In this document: positions 41,777 through 50,577 of the stretch, one piece after another | Layout of the letters: each line of letters starts with the position of its first letter | Position numbering within the stretch: position 1 is the first letter of the stretch | From: Thioalkalivibrio sp. ALJ3 | GTDB lineage: Bacteria; Pseudomonadota; Gammaproteobacteria; Ectothiorhodospirales; Ectothiorhodospiraceae | Direction: 5' to 3' | Assembly: GCF_000377205.1 (NCBI RefSeq) | Contig: NZ_KB897905.1 | Span: 62,001-126,000 of the forward strand | DNA: 64,000 nt | Translations under genes and position numbers: made by a program | The notes under the pieces: model-generated | What the model was told of the DNA's origin: nothing | The model's database searches: none | The model's input: the letters and a program-made list of their open reading frames with translations, nothing else

Positions 41777-44668
41777 ATGGGTGGTCCAATGATCGCAGCG
41801 TTGTATCTGCTCGCCGGGCTGTGCCTGTACGCCACGGCCAGCCACCTGTTGTATGCCGCCCATAGCCTGCGCCGTACGGAGCATCTGCTGTTCGCCGCCA
41901 TGTGCCTGCTGATGACGGGTGCCGCGATCAGCATTGCACTGTCCTACCAGGCGCCGTCCCTCGAGGCCTATACCGGCCCCATCAAGACCTACTACGCCCT
42001 GGTCGCACCCCTGTATGTGCTGTTCGCGGCATTCATCGCACGCTATACCCAAACCCCCGCGCGGGGCCTGCTCGCGATACTGGCACTACTGATGGTCGCC
42101 ATGTGGATTGCCAATGCGCGGCAACCGCACGGGCTGCAGTTGGGCCAAGTCGCCGAACTGCACATGGTGACCCTCCCCTGGGGCGAGACGCTATCGCTCG
42201 CGGTGGGGCCCTCGAGCCCGTGGTACCTGCTGGGCCTGGCCGGCTTGATCCTCGTGTTTGGCTTCGCCCTGTGGGCGCTGATCCGCCTTTGGTACCGCGA
42301 CAGGGGTCCCGCCCCCCTGATTCTGCTGGCCGCTATCGTCCCGTTCCTGCTGGCCACGCTTCAGGGCACCCTGGTGCGCCTCGGCGTGATCGATTCCATC
42401 CCCCTGACGACGTTCGGCTTTCTGGGCATGATCCTGGTGATGAGCCTGGCGCTGCACCGGGAAACCCAGGAACGCATCCGTGAATCCGAACACCGTTTTC
42501 GTGACCTGGTGCAACAGGCGCCGATGGCGGTTGAGGTGCTGACACCCGAGGGCCGCGTGCGCCAGGTGAACGCCGCCTGGGAAGCGATGCACGGCCGTTC
42601 GAGCGAAGAAATCAGGGGTTCGAATGTCCTGCACCACCCTGACCCCATCGACGGCCAGGTGACCGAAGCGATCCGCGCGGCGGCCCACGGCGACCGGCGG
42701 TCCATTGGGCCCTTCGCTTGCCGCATGGGCACCGGTCACGTTGCCGCACCAACCGGGATCCGCTGGCTGAAGGGTCGCGTTTACCCGCTGAAGAATCACC
42801 GCGACGAAGTCCAGGACATCATCGTGATGCAGGAGGACATCACACTCGCGCGGCGCGGCGAGGATGCTTTGCGCGTCATCGCCCAGGGTTTCCGCACTGG
42901 CGACCGGGAGAGCTTCTTCCAGACCCTCGTACTCCGACTGCGCGAGGTGTTTCGCGCGGACTATGCACTGGCCGGCGTCAACGTCCCGGGTCTGCCCGGC
43001 CACGTCGAGACAGCCGCGCTTTGCCGGGATGGCGAGTTAGTGGACAACATCCACTATGCGCTGGCCGACACGCCCTGTGACGAAGTGCTCTCGAAGGGCG
43101 TGTGCGTCTATGCGGACCGCGTTCAGGAACTGTTCCCGCACGACGATCTTCTTGTCGAGATGGAAGCACGCAGCTATCTCGGCGCCCCGATGCTCGACAG
43201 CCAAGGGCGCGAACTCGGACATATCGCGATCCTGAATCGCTACCCCCTGGACGAGACCGAACAGGCCGCAGGCATTCTCGAAATCTTTGCCGACCGGGCT
43301 GCGGCCGAACTCGAACGACTTGAGGGCGAGGAACATATTCGCCGACTCGCCTACCACGATCCGCTGACTGGGCTGGCCAACCGCACCCAACTACACGACA
43401 CCCTGACCCGGGACATCGAGCGGGCCCAGCACGGAAACCAGCAGGGAGGTCTGATCCTGATCGACCTGGACCACTTCAAGACCATCAACGATGCGCTGGG
43501 GCACGCAGTCGGCGACACCGTACTGGCCGCGGTGGCTGACCGCCTGCGACAGCACACGCCCGAACACGCATTGGTGGTACGCCTGGGCGGAGACGAATTC
43601 GCCACCTTGATCCACCCCCGGCGCGCGTCACGCCAGGCGATCGAGGCGACGGTAAACGACACCGCTCACCGATTGCTGGACGCCTTGCAGCGGCCCATTG
43701 TGGTGGGGGAACGCACCTTCAGCGTTGGCGCCAGCCTGGGATGCGTACTGTTCCCGGATGCAGGCCAGACCTCCTCGGATGCGCTGCGCCACGCCGATAT
43801 TGCGCTGTACCAGGCGAAACGGGCTGGTCGCGGCGGGGTACAGTTCTACCGTCATGTGCTGCAGGACGAGGCGCGTGCCCGCCTGCACATTGAGGAAGGG
43901 CTGCGCCAGGCGCTGGTGAACCACGAGATGCACCTGCACTACCAGCCCCAGTTCGATGCCCAGGACAATCTGGTCGGGGCCGAGGCGCTGCTACGCTGGA
44001 CACACACAGAGCTGGGCCCGGTCGGCCCGGTGCTGTTCATCCCCATCGCCGAGGAAACCGGACTGATCCATTCCATCGGCACCTGGGTGATTGAGCGTGT
44101 ACTCGAGAACCTGCAGAACTGGCGCGAACGCGGCCTGCCGCTCCCCCCACGCGTGGCGATCAATATCTCGCCATGGCAACTCGCCCGTCCCGACTTCGTC
44201 AACCAGCTCACTCAGCGTGTGCAGGCATCCGGAATCAAACCCGGCCAGATCACGCTGGAGGTCACCGAATCGGGCCTGCTACGCGATCTGTCCGATGCGG
44301 TCGGCAAGTTGCGAGCCCTACGCGAATTCGGTGTCCAGATCGCACTGGACGACTTTGGCACGGGGTACTCCTCGCTGGCCTACTTGCGAGATCTGCCGCT
44401 GGACGAGATCAAGATCGACAAGTCGTTCGTGGACGAACTCGTGGACAAAGGTGATCAAATGCTGATCGAGAACATCCTCGACATCGGCCACAACATGGGC
44501 CTGCGCGTGATTGCCGAAGGCGTGGCACAGCAGGCCCAGCGCCAGCGCCTGCTGGCACTGGGCTGCGCCCGCTTCCAGGGATTTCTCTACGGCCAGCCCA
44601 TCGCGGAAGACGATTTCCCCGGGTGGCTGGAGCAGCGTGCTACACAGGTAACGCAACAGCAGAATTGA
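41777..44668 (+). CDS. 7-TM/PAS/GAF/GGDEF/EAL cyclic-di-GMP protein
   Basis: A 963-residue membrane protein. Seven helices fill residues 1-230. Then a PAS domain (HRFRDLVQQAPMAVEVLTPE, about 240-370), a GAF domain (about 375-530; DRESFFQTLVLRLREVFRAD), a GGDEF domain (LVVRLGGDEFATL, about 590) and an EAL domain (GAEALLRW, about 735; DDFGTGYSSLAYLRDLPLDE). The active-site motifs are both intact, but the feedback RxxD is absent (PEHA at that place). I choose the ATG at 41777, six bases after GGGGGG, over one at 41723. It ends directly against the convergent gene at 44669 with no gap. Confidence 0.87.
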   Translation: MGGPMIAALYLLAGLCLYATASHLLYAAHSLRRTEHLLFAAMCLLMTGAAISIALSYQAPSLEAYTGPIKTYYALVAPLYVLFAAFIARYTQTPARGLLAILALLMVAMWIANARQPHGLQLGQVAELHMVTLPWGETLSLAVGPSSPWYLLGLAGLILVFGFALWALIRLWYRDRGPAPLILLAAIVPFLLATLQGTLVRLGVIDSIPLTTFGFLGMILVMSLALHRETQERIRESEHRFRDLVQQAPMAVEVLTPEGRVRQVNAAWEAMHGRSSEEIRGSNVLHHPDPIDGQVTEAIRAAAHGDRRSIGPFACRMGTGHVAAPTGIRWLKGRVYPLKNHRDEVQDIIVMQEDITLARRGEDALRVIAQGFRTGDRESFFQTLVLRLREVFRADYALAGVNVPGLPGHVETAALCRDGELVDNIHYALADTPCDEVLSKGVCVYADRVQELFPHDDLLVEMEARSYLGAPMLDSQGRELGHIAILNRYPLDETEQAAGILEIFADRAAAELERLEGEEHIRRLAYHDPLTGLANRTQLHDTLTRDIERAQHGNQQGGLILIDLDHFKTINDALGHAVGDTVLAAVADRLRQHTPEHALVVRLGGDEFATLIHPRRASRQAIEATVNDTAHRLLDALQRPIVVGERTFSVGASLGCVLFPDAGQTSSDALRHADIALYQAKRAGRGGVQFYRHVLQDEARARLHIEEGLRQALVNHEMHLHYQPQFDAQDNLVGAEALLRWTHTELGPVGPVLFIPIAEETGLIHSIGTWVIERVLENLQNWRERGLPLPPRVAINISPWQLARPDFVNQLTQRVQASGIKPGQITLEVTESGLLRDLSDAVGKLRALREFGVQIALDDFGTGYSSLAYLRDLPLDEIKIDKSFVDELVDKGDQMLIENILDIGHNMGLRVIAEGVAQQAQRQRLLALGCARFQGFLYGQPIAEDDFPGWLEQRATQVTQQQN

Positions 44669-46396
44669 TCACGGCGTCTCCAGACCAAGGCCGCAACCCA
44701 GCGGCCCGCGCCGCCGATGCCGCGCATTCGGGCGACTGGCGCGGCTGGCATCGACCTGCTCGTACAGCACGATCCCCCCGCCCCCGGCCTCCTTGGCCGC
44801 ATACATCGCGCGATCCGCCTGCAGCAGCAGGCCCTCCGGATCCGCGCTGTCATGGGGAAAAAGGGCCGCCCCCATGCTCAGCCCAACCTGCACAGCCTCG
44901 CGATTGACCTCGATGGGCTCGGCGAAGCGTTCGATCAACTTCAGGCCGACCCCGAGCAGGGCGTCCGGATCGTCCATGTTCTCCAGCAACAGGACAAACT
45001 CGTCCCCCCCCATTCGGGCCACCACATCGCTTTCGCGCACCCCCTCGCGCAGACGCCCGGCCACAGTCACCAGCACGACATCACCCGCGTCGTGGCCCAG
45101 GCGGTCATTGATTGGCTTGAACCCGTCCAGGTCGCAGACCACCAGAGCCAGCCCCGTCCCGTTGCGCTGGGCGCGGAGCAGGGCCTGGCGCAGGTGCTCC
45201 TGGAACAGGCTGCGGTTGGCGAGGCCCGTCAGGGAATCGTGATGGGCCTGATGCCACAAACGCTCCTCCGAGGCCTTCTCGCGTGTCACATCGCGCACCA
45301 TGCCCAGGACCTGCAGGGGCCGGCCGGTGTCGTCTCGGGCGATCTCGCCTTCCACACGGACATGACACACCCCGCCATCCGGCCGCACGACCCGGTGATC
45401 GACGCGATAAACCGCTTCGCGGGCAAGGGCCTGGTTGATGGTTCGCCGCACACGCGTCCGGTCATCCGGGTGCACTGCATGGATATAGGACTCGAAGCCC
45501 GCCTCGTCCGACCCGGGGTCCAGCCCGAATAGCTCGAACACATGAGCGGACCAGTTCAGTTGGCCATTGCGTATGTCCCAGTCCCAGAACCCCGCACCCG
45601 CACTGCGCTGTGCCTCCTCCAGGCGCGCCGTGGTCTCCTCCAGCTCCGCCGTTCGGCGCGCCACCGCGGCCTCCAGCCCCCCCTGGGTCTCGCGCAGGCG
45701 CGCCTCCACCCGCATGCGCTCGTGCAATTCGTCCTGCAGGGCCTGGTGGTTGCGCCGCAGGCGGTAGCGTACGCGCGCCCCAAGAAGGATGATCAGCACC
45801 ACCGCCAGCGCGGTCGCCCATAGCATCCATTCCTGGCTTCGCTCATGACGCTGCGCCATGGCTTCTATGGCATCCGCATTGTCGCGGTGGAAGGCCTCCA
45901 GTATGCGCTCCATCTGACCCAGGACTTCTTCCTGCACCGGCATCAAGTCGGCATACAGCATGCCCAGGGCCTCGTTACGGTCCCCGACCAGGGCGAGATC
46001 GACAATATCTTCCAGAAGCGGAGCGCCGATGGAAGTCAGCTCGCGCAACTCCTGCATGCGCTGGCGCTCTGCGGTCCCGGTGGCCTGGGCCTCCGCCGCG
46101 GCCAGCGTCTCCACGAACTCGGGTGCGAGATCGCGAAACTCCCGGTAATAGCGCTCCTGCAGCGCGGTGTCCTCCGCGCTCACCACCAGCGATGCACGCA
46201 ACACGCGCTCGCGCACCAGGCTGCGCATGCGGTGGACATGATCAACCCTCTGGATATGTTCTTCGGTGAGGGTCTGGATATCCTGCTGCAGGTGTTGCAC
46301 GCGCAGCCAGCTGAACACGGCGATCGCCGCGACCAGCAGCAGCACCAGCGCAAAAACACTGGTGATTCCCGGGGCACGCAACCGCTCGGCGGACAT
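44669..46396 (-). CDS. Membrane sensor diguanylate cyclase (4HB-PAS-GGDEF)
   Basis: A 575-residue cyclase. Two helices (about 12-32, SVFALVLLLVAAIAVFSWL, and 190-208) bracket a four-helix-bundle periplasmic domain (QTLTEEHIQRVDHVHRMRSL), as in chemoreceptors. A coiled coil, a PAS domain (about 268-385; SAGAGFWDWDIRNGQLNWSA) and a GGDEF domain (ARMGGDEFVLLLEN, about 470-480) follow. RESD five residues before GGDEF is the inhibitory I-site. No EAL domain, so synthesis of cyclic di-GMP is likely. A possible 32-codon leader ORF lies just upstream. Its stop and that of the convergent gene form TGATCA. Confidence 0.87.
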   Translation of the reverse strand: MSAERLRAPGITSVFALVLLLVAAIAVFSWLRVQHLQQDIQTLTEEHIQRVDHVHRMRSLVRERVLRASLVVSAEDTALQERYYREFRDLAPEFVETLAAAEAQATGTAERQRMQELRELTSIGAPLLEDIVDLALVGDRNEALGMLYADLMPVQEEVLGQMERILEAFHRDNADAIEAMAQRHERSQEWMLWATALAVVLIILLGARVRYRLRRNHQALQDELHERMRVEARLRETQGGLEAAVARRTAELEETTARLEEAQRSAGAGFWDWDIRNGQLNWSAHVFELFGLDPGSDEAGFESYIHAVHPDDRTRVRRTINQALAREAVYRVDHRVVRPDGGVCHVRVEGEIARDDTGRPLQVLGMVRDVTREKASEERLWHQAHHDSLTGLANRSLFQEHLRQALLRAQRNGTGLALVVCDLDGFKPINDRLGHDAGDVVLVTVAGRLREGVRESDVVARMGGDEFVLLLENMDDPDALLGVGLKLIERFAEPIEVNREAVQVGLSMGAALFPHDSADPEGLLLQADRAMYAAKEAGGGGIVLYEQVDASRASRPNARHRRRGPLGCGLGLETP

Positions 46397-46398
46397 GG

Positions 46399-46497
46399 TC
46401 AGCCCGCCGAGCTTCTGGCCATTACGTCAAACGCCAACGCCCCTGCCGGGTTATCACCGGCCGCAAGGCGGGGCTGAGTCAAGTCCTTGACGCGCAT
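46399..46497 (-). CDS. Possible 32-residue leader peptide before the cyclase
   Basis: Begins MRVKDLTQPRLAAGDNPAGA, with AGGGAG ribosome-binding site at good spacing, and stops two bases before the cyclase ATG. Coding composition (third-position GC) resembles the neighbours. No family is recognisable. It could be a coupling or regulatory leader for the cyclase, or a small protein of its own. Confidence 0.4.
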   Translation of the reverse strand: MRVKDLTQPRLAAGDNPAGALAFDVMARSSAG

Positions 46498-46508
46498 ATT
46501 GTCTCCCT

Positions 46509-46536
46509 GTGTGATCGTGGGTAAACACGACCACAC
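46509..46536. promoter_or_regulatory. 28-bp palindrome between divergent genes
   Basis: GTGTGATCGTG-GGTAAA-CACGACCACAC, one mismatch in 11 base pairs. It lies between the cyclase leader and the DUF3293 gene and could be an operator or a hairpin in the leader mRNA. Confidence 0.45.
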
Positions 46537-46552
46537 GCGAGAGTGCCCCGGG

Positions 46553-47032
46553 ATGGCGCCAAACTCAAGAGGTAGCCTAGTACCGCCCAACCCGCCCGGG
46601 TCCCGCGCGGCACTGGCCCGGGCCTACGCCTCCACGCATTATCAGATCACCCTACCCGGACAGACGCTCGTCCTGCACATCGGCCAGCGCGACCCCCACC
46701 TTGAGGCCTTCCTGCAAACACAGGGGGGCGACCGGGCCATTCTGCTGACCGCATGGAATCCGCGCAGCCACCCCCTGCCGGAGCGGGAGAACCGCAAACT
46801 CCACGCCCGGCTCGCACGCGAGCTGCAGCATGGCGGCTGGTCCTGCTGGCCCACTGTCCACCAGGACCCGGCCGGTCACTGGCCCGACGAGCCCGGCTAC
46901 TGCGTACTGGGCATGGACACCTCCGAGCTGGACGCCTGGCTGGTCGGCTTCGACCAGAACGCGGCTGTGGTAATCGAACCGCCCAGCGTGCCACATCTGG
47001 TCTGGCATCCGGCCCTGCGGACAACGGATTAA
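46553..47032 (+). CDS. DUF3293 domain protein
   Basis: A 159-residue cytoplasmic protein. The segments ILLTAWNPRSHPLPERENRK (about 62-81) and GYCVLGMDTSELDAWLVGFD match DUF3293, a small domain of unknown function found in many proteobacteria; the N-x-RS-x(5)-EN-x(2) motif is its hallmark. The start at 46553 has a poor ribosome-binding site; a start at 46487 would run into the opposite leader region. It stands alone between divergent and convergent genes. Confidence 0.72.
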   Translation: MAPNSRGSLVPPNPPGSRAALARAYASTHYQITLPGQTLVLHIGQRDPHLEAFLQTQGGDRAILLTAWNPRSHPLPERENRKLHARLARELQHGGWSCWPTVHQDPAGHWPDEPGYCVLGMDTSELDAWLVGFDQNAAVVIEPPSVPHLVWHPALRTTD

Positions 47033-47077
47033 GAGGGCGCAACGCTGCGCCTCCGCACCGGCTGCCCGGCGCAGCCC

Positions 47078-47548
47078 CTATTGCGGCATCAGCGGACCAC
47101 CGGAGGCCACGATGATGGTGACCAGCCCGATCAGGGTGTTGATACCCACCAGCCGGCGGATCTGTCCCAGACGGCGCAGGCCCTCCGCGGTGTCATTCGC
47201 CGCGATTGCCTGGCGCATACGGCGGTACGGGGCAAATACCACATGGGCGAAGATCGCCATCATGATGAGACCCAGCGCAAGCATTGTGTGCACGCTGGGA
47301 TGCACGCTGTCCATACCGCCAAACACCAGGAAGATCATGTGGAAGCCGGTGATCAGCAGCGCCACGACCGCCGCCCACACCCAGGGGAAGAAGCGCTGGA
47401 ACACCTCTTCCCACAGGCGCAGCCGCGCCATGTCGTCGAGCTGCCGTGCCGCCGTCGGCCGCAGGAACATCCAGGCGAAGAACATCCCGCCAACCCAGAT
47501 CACGACCGCCAGCACGTGCACCACGGTGGCCAGTGCATACCCTTCCAT
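47078..47548 (-). CDS. CopD-family integral membrane protein
   Basis: A 156-residue protein with four helices: about 5-26 (LATVVHVLAVVIWVGGMFFA), 48-72 (FFPWVWAAVVALLITGFHMI), 82-102 and 128-150. His in VVHVLAVVIWVGG and the overall layout match the CopD/DUF2269-like group, members of which are linked to copper import or bind haem; function here is not established. The ATG at 47548 has AAGGAG six bases upstream. It is divergent from the metal-efflux permease gene at 47696, 147 bp away, which hints at a metal theme. Confidence 0.78.
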   Translation of the reverse strand: MEGYALATVVHVLAVVIWVGGMFFAWMFLRPTAARQLDDMARLRLWEEVFQRFFPWVWAAVVALLITGFHMIFLVFGGMDSVHPSVHTMLALGLIMMAIFAHVVFAPYRRMRQAIAANDTAEGLRRLGQIRRLVGINTLIGLVTIIVASGGPLMPQ

Positions 47549-47695
47549 ATTCCGCTCCTTGTCCGTTTCGGATGATTCCGTGGCGCAGTGTAGCCGGGCA
47601 CAGCGGACTCTGCCGACCCCTGTCTCGCCAGCCACCATCCGCCGCTGCCTTCGCGGGTTCTTGCAGCGGCGACGTCCCGAGACGACGATCGACCA

Positions 47696-48772
47696 ATGAT
47701 CGCCGAGATCCTGAGCGCTACGCTGGAGCTTGCCCTGACGGCCGCGCCGTGGCTGCTGCTGGGCCTGGCCGCGGCCGGCCTGGTCAAGGCCTTCCTGCCA
47801 GAGGCGGCGCTGCAGCGCTGGCTGGGCGGCACCGGTCTGGCACCAACCGCCCGCGCCGCCATTGCCGGGGCACCCCTGCCGCTTTGCTCCTGCGGGGCGA
47901 TCCCGACCGCCCTGGCACTACACCGGGGCGGCGCGGGACGGGGCCCGACCACGGCGTTCCTGATCGGCACCCCGGGCGTAGGCGTGGACTCGGTCGCGAT
48001 CAGCTATGCCCTTCTCGGCCCCCTGATGACCGTGGCCCGCGTCGCCGGCGCCCTGGTGACGGCCATTACCACGGGCCTGCTGGTCGGCCGCACGCGCGCT
48101 CCCGAGGCGCATGCGGACGATACGCGGACGCCACAAGACTGCTGCACCGCTTCTTCCTGCGACGAAGTGAGCGCACCAGCAACCGCGGCCCCGGGCCCAT
48201 GGACCCGCCTGCTGAAAGGCCAGCGCTACGCGTTCGGCGACGTTCTGGACGATATCCGTCTCTGGCTGGTGATCGGACTGTTCGTTGCCGGGGCCCTGCT
48301 GGCCTTGGTTCCACCGGCCGCACTGGCGGAATACGGCAGCGGGCTACCGGTGATGCTGCTGCTCGCCGTGATCGGCATCCCGATGTACCTGTGTGCGACC
48401 GCGGCCACCCCCATCGCGGTCGCCCTGCTGGCAGCCGGGGTTTCTCCTGGCGCCGTGCTGGTATTCCTGCTGGCCGCCCCGATCACCAGCCTCGCCACGC
48501 TGGGGGTGTTCCGGCGGGAACTGGGCAACGCGGCACTGAGTCTTTACTTACTGGGCATTGGCGCCAGCACTATCGCGCTGGGTCTGATACTGGATGCCGG
48601 GCTGGGCATAACCGGGTTGAGCCCCGGGATCACCCCGGGACAGGCCACCGAATGGATCCCGCCGGCTGTCGAGTGGGCCGCACTGGTCGTGCTGGTGGGG
48701 CTCGCCCTGCATCCACTTCGCTGGCCGTTGACAAGGAGCCGTGATGTCCAACCGTTCGATCGGACTCGATGA
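47696..48772 (+). CDS. SO_0444-type Cu/Zn efflux permease (DUF318)
   Basis: A 358-residue membrane permease of the UPF0718 family. Helices occur at about 8-30, 55-75, 80-115, 178-200 and onwards. The family signature APLPLCSCGAIP (about 60-71) lies in the first half and is mirrored by the PMYLCATAATPIAVALLAAG segment in the second. A soluble loop between the halves contains PQDCCTASSCDE, a Cys cluster that probably binds metal, as in SO_0444-type transporters thought to export copper or zinc. The ATG at 47696 has a weak ribosome-binding site. The 3' end overlaps the next gene by 29 bp. Confidence 0.85.
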   Translation: MIAEILSATLELALTAAPWLLLGLAAAGLVKAFLPEAALQRWLGGTGLAPTARAAIAGAPLPLCSCGAIPTALALHRGGAGRGPTTAFLIGTPGVGVDSVAISYALLGPLMTVARVAGALVTAITTGLLVGRTRAPEAHADDTRTPQDCCTASSCDEVSAPATAAPGPWTRLLKGQRYAFGDVLDDIRLWLVIGLFVAGALLALVPPAALAEYGSGLPVMLLLAVIGIPMYLCATAATPIAVALLAAGVSPGAVLVFLLAAPITSLATLGVFRRELGNAALSLYLLGIGASTIALGLILDAGLGITGLSPGITPGQATEWIPPAVEWAALVVLVGLALHPLRWPLTRSRDVQPFDRTR

Positions 48773-49406
48773 CCGCCTTCAGGCCTATGTGCTGGACCGC
48801 TCGCTGCGCGAGTCCAGCCTGCTCGCGGAGTTGCGCGCGGAAACCGCGGGGATGCCTGAGCACAACATGCAGATCGCCCCCGAACAGGGGCAGTTCATGG
48901 CCCTGCTGGCGCGGCTGGTCGGGGCCCGGCGCTATCTGGAAGTCGGCACTTTTACCGGCTACAGCGCATTGGCCGTAGGGCAGGTCCTTCCCGAAGGCGG
49001 CGAGGTCGTCTGCCTGGATCACAGCGAGGCCTGGACCGCGATCGCCAGACGCTACTGGGACCGGGCCGACTTGGACGCGCGCATGGACCTGCGCCTGGGC
49101 GATGCGCGCGCAAGCCTGCAGCAACTGGAGGCCGAAGGGCAGAGCGGCCGCTTCGATCTTGCATTCATCGACGCGGACAAGACCGGTTATCCGGAGTACT
49201 TCGAGGCCTGCCTGCGACTGGTCCGCCCGGACGGACTGATCATGGTGGACAATACGCTCTGGCATGGCCAGGTGGCCGACCGTGACTGCGATGACGAAGA
49301 CACCCGGGCCATCCGCGACTTCAACCAGGCGCTGCATCGGGACGAGCGCATCGACCTCTCGCTGATACCGATTGGCGACGGCCTGACCCTGGCCCGTCGC
49401 CGCTGA
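48744..49406 (+). CDS. SAM-dependent O-methyltransferase (catechol/caffeoyl-CoA type)
   Basis: A 220-residue class I methyltransferase. The SAM-binding loop is YLEVGTFTGYSALAVGQ (about 59-75), followed by the acidic VVCLDHSEAW; catalytic metal ligands appear in AFIDADKTGYPEYFE (about 136-150) and MVDNTLWHGQV. The ATG at 48744 follows AAGGAG; a GTG three bases earlier is also readable. It overlaps the permease gene, so it is cotranscribed with it. Substrate unknown. Confidence 0.88.
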   Translation: MSNRSIGLDDRLQAYVLDRSLRESSLLAELRAETAGMPEHNMQIAPEQGQFMALLARLVGARRYLEVGTFTGYSALAVGQVLPEGGEVVCLDHSEAWTAIARRYWDRADLDARMDLRLGDARASLQQLEAEGQSGRFDLAFIDADKTGYPEYFEACLRLVRPDGLIMVDNTLWHGQVADRDCDDEDTRAIRDFNQALHRDERIDLSLIPIGDGLTLARRR

Positions 49407-49431
49407 CACTCGGCTACACCGGGGCCAGGAG

Positions 49432-49848
49432 TCAGCGGCAAAGTCCGTCGCCGGACAACCCCCTGCGGCAGATCACGCGGCGTTCCACCCCCGTCACCGC
49501 CCAGCCGTCCTCGCGTTCACGGAGTGTCAGCCGGTATTCATGGTCACGTACGGCATCGTCCCGCAAGTTCTTGACGAAGACCTCGGCCCGCTCCCGCCGC
49601 TGGTGGTGAATCTCCAGGCTGGAGTAGTCCGTACCCAGACCCTCGCGCCAGCCGCTGGCACCCACCCAGTCCATCACCGCCGCTCCCGGCGTCGCCGCCG
49701 GCTCGAGCTCCGGGATCTCGAGCGTCTTGCGCTCGGTCGGCTGCGGCTGGAACACGTCCGTTGCGCGCTTTTGCTCCGACGGGAACGGCGCACAGCCCAC
49801 CATTAGCCCGCCCAGCAAAAGCACCCCGATCAGTCGTCTATCTCTCAT
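49432..49848 (-). CDS. Hypothetical lipoprotein
   Basis: A 138-residue protein beginning MRDRRLIGVLLLGGLMVGC, a lipoprotein signal with lipobox LMVGC and no Asp at +2 (Ala), so outer-membrane sorting is likely. The mature part has a Pro/Glu-rich spacer (LEIPELEPAATPGAAV) and a small domain with LEIHHQRRERAEVFVKNLRDD and VERRVICRRG. No family recognised. Single gene, divergent from the helical protein at 49964. Confidence 0.65.
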   Translation of the reverse strand: MRDRRLIGVLLLGGLMVGCAPFPSEQKRATDVFQPQPTERKTLEIPELEPAATPGAAVMDWVGASGWREGLGTDYSSLEIHHQRRERAEVFVKNLRDDAVRDHEYRLTLREREDGWAVTGVERRVICRRGLSGDGLCR

Positions 49849-49963
49849 GGCTGGTCACCCATCGCGTGTCGTGCGTCGCAAATCCATCATCCACTGCAAC
49901 AAATTCCACTGCACAAACGTCTTATCATCACAGAATCACAAGCCCAATCCCACGGGAGATACG

Positions 49964-50533
49964 ATGATGGACCATATCCGCACGACAGGAATCGCCCTGG
50001 TGGCCGCGGCCGCGCTGGCACTCAGTGCCCCGCTCGTGCTGGCCGAGGAGCAGGCCGCCGAGGACGAAACCGCAACCGAAATGGAAGAACTGCGCGAAGA
50101 ATGGGCGCAGACCCGCGAAGAACTCCAGGCCGATGCCGAACGCGACGACGAAGCGACCCGCTCGCGCACCCGCGAAACCCTGGACGCGATGGACCAGCAG
50201 CTCACCACCCTGCGCGAGCGCACACGCGAGGGCTGGGATGACCTGAGCGATGCCACCCGCGAGCGCCGCGAACAGGCCTACGACGGTCTGGTACGCGAAC
50301 GTGACAATCTGGCGGAATGGTCCGCCGAGACCCGCGAACGTTCCTCCGGCGCCTGGCAGGGTGTGCGCGAAGGGGCCCGCGATGCCTGGGGCGGCGTGCG
50401 CGACGGTTCACGCAAGGCTTGGGGATCGGTTCGCGATGCCTTCCGCGGCGATCAGCCGCCAGCCGAACGGGATGATCCGGATGCACAGGAAAATCCGGCC
50501 GATCCCGACGACCCGGCCATGGCCAACGATTAA
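49964..50533 (+). CDS. Exported helical protein with 11-residue repeats
   Basis: A 189-residue periplasmic protein with signal peptide (TTGIALVAAAALALSAPLVLAEE). The mature protein is one long charged helix (EELREEWAQTREELQADAER), ending in three consecutive 11-residue units, AWQGVREGARD, AWGGVRDGSRK and AWGSVRDAFRG, then an acidic disordered tail (DDPDAQENPADPDD). Eleven-residue amphipathic repeats are typical of LEA-like and apolipoprotein-like helices that lie on membranes. Function unknown. Start has GGGAG five bases before ATG 49964; ATG 49967 is equally possible. Confidence 0.72.
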   Translation: MMDHIRTTGIALVAAAALALSAPLVLAEEQAAEDETATEMEELREEWAQTREELQADAERDDEATRSRTRETLDAMDQQLTTLRERTREGWDDLSDATRERREQAYDGLVRERDNLAEWSAETRERSSGAWQGVREGARDAWGGVRDGSRKAWGSVRDAFRGDQPPAERDDPDAQENPADPDDPAMAND

Positions 50534-50577
50534 GCACGGAAACGGACCCGAACGATGTTCATTGAGATGGGGGCTGA

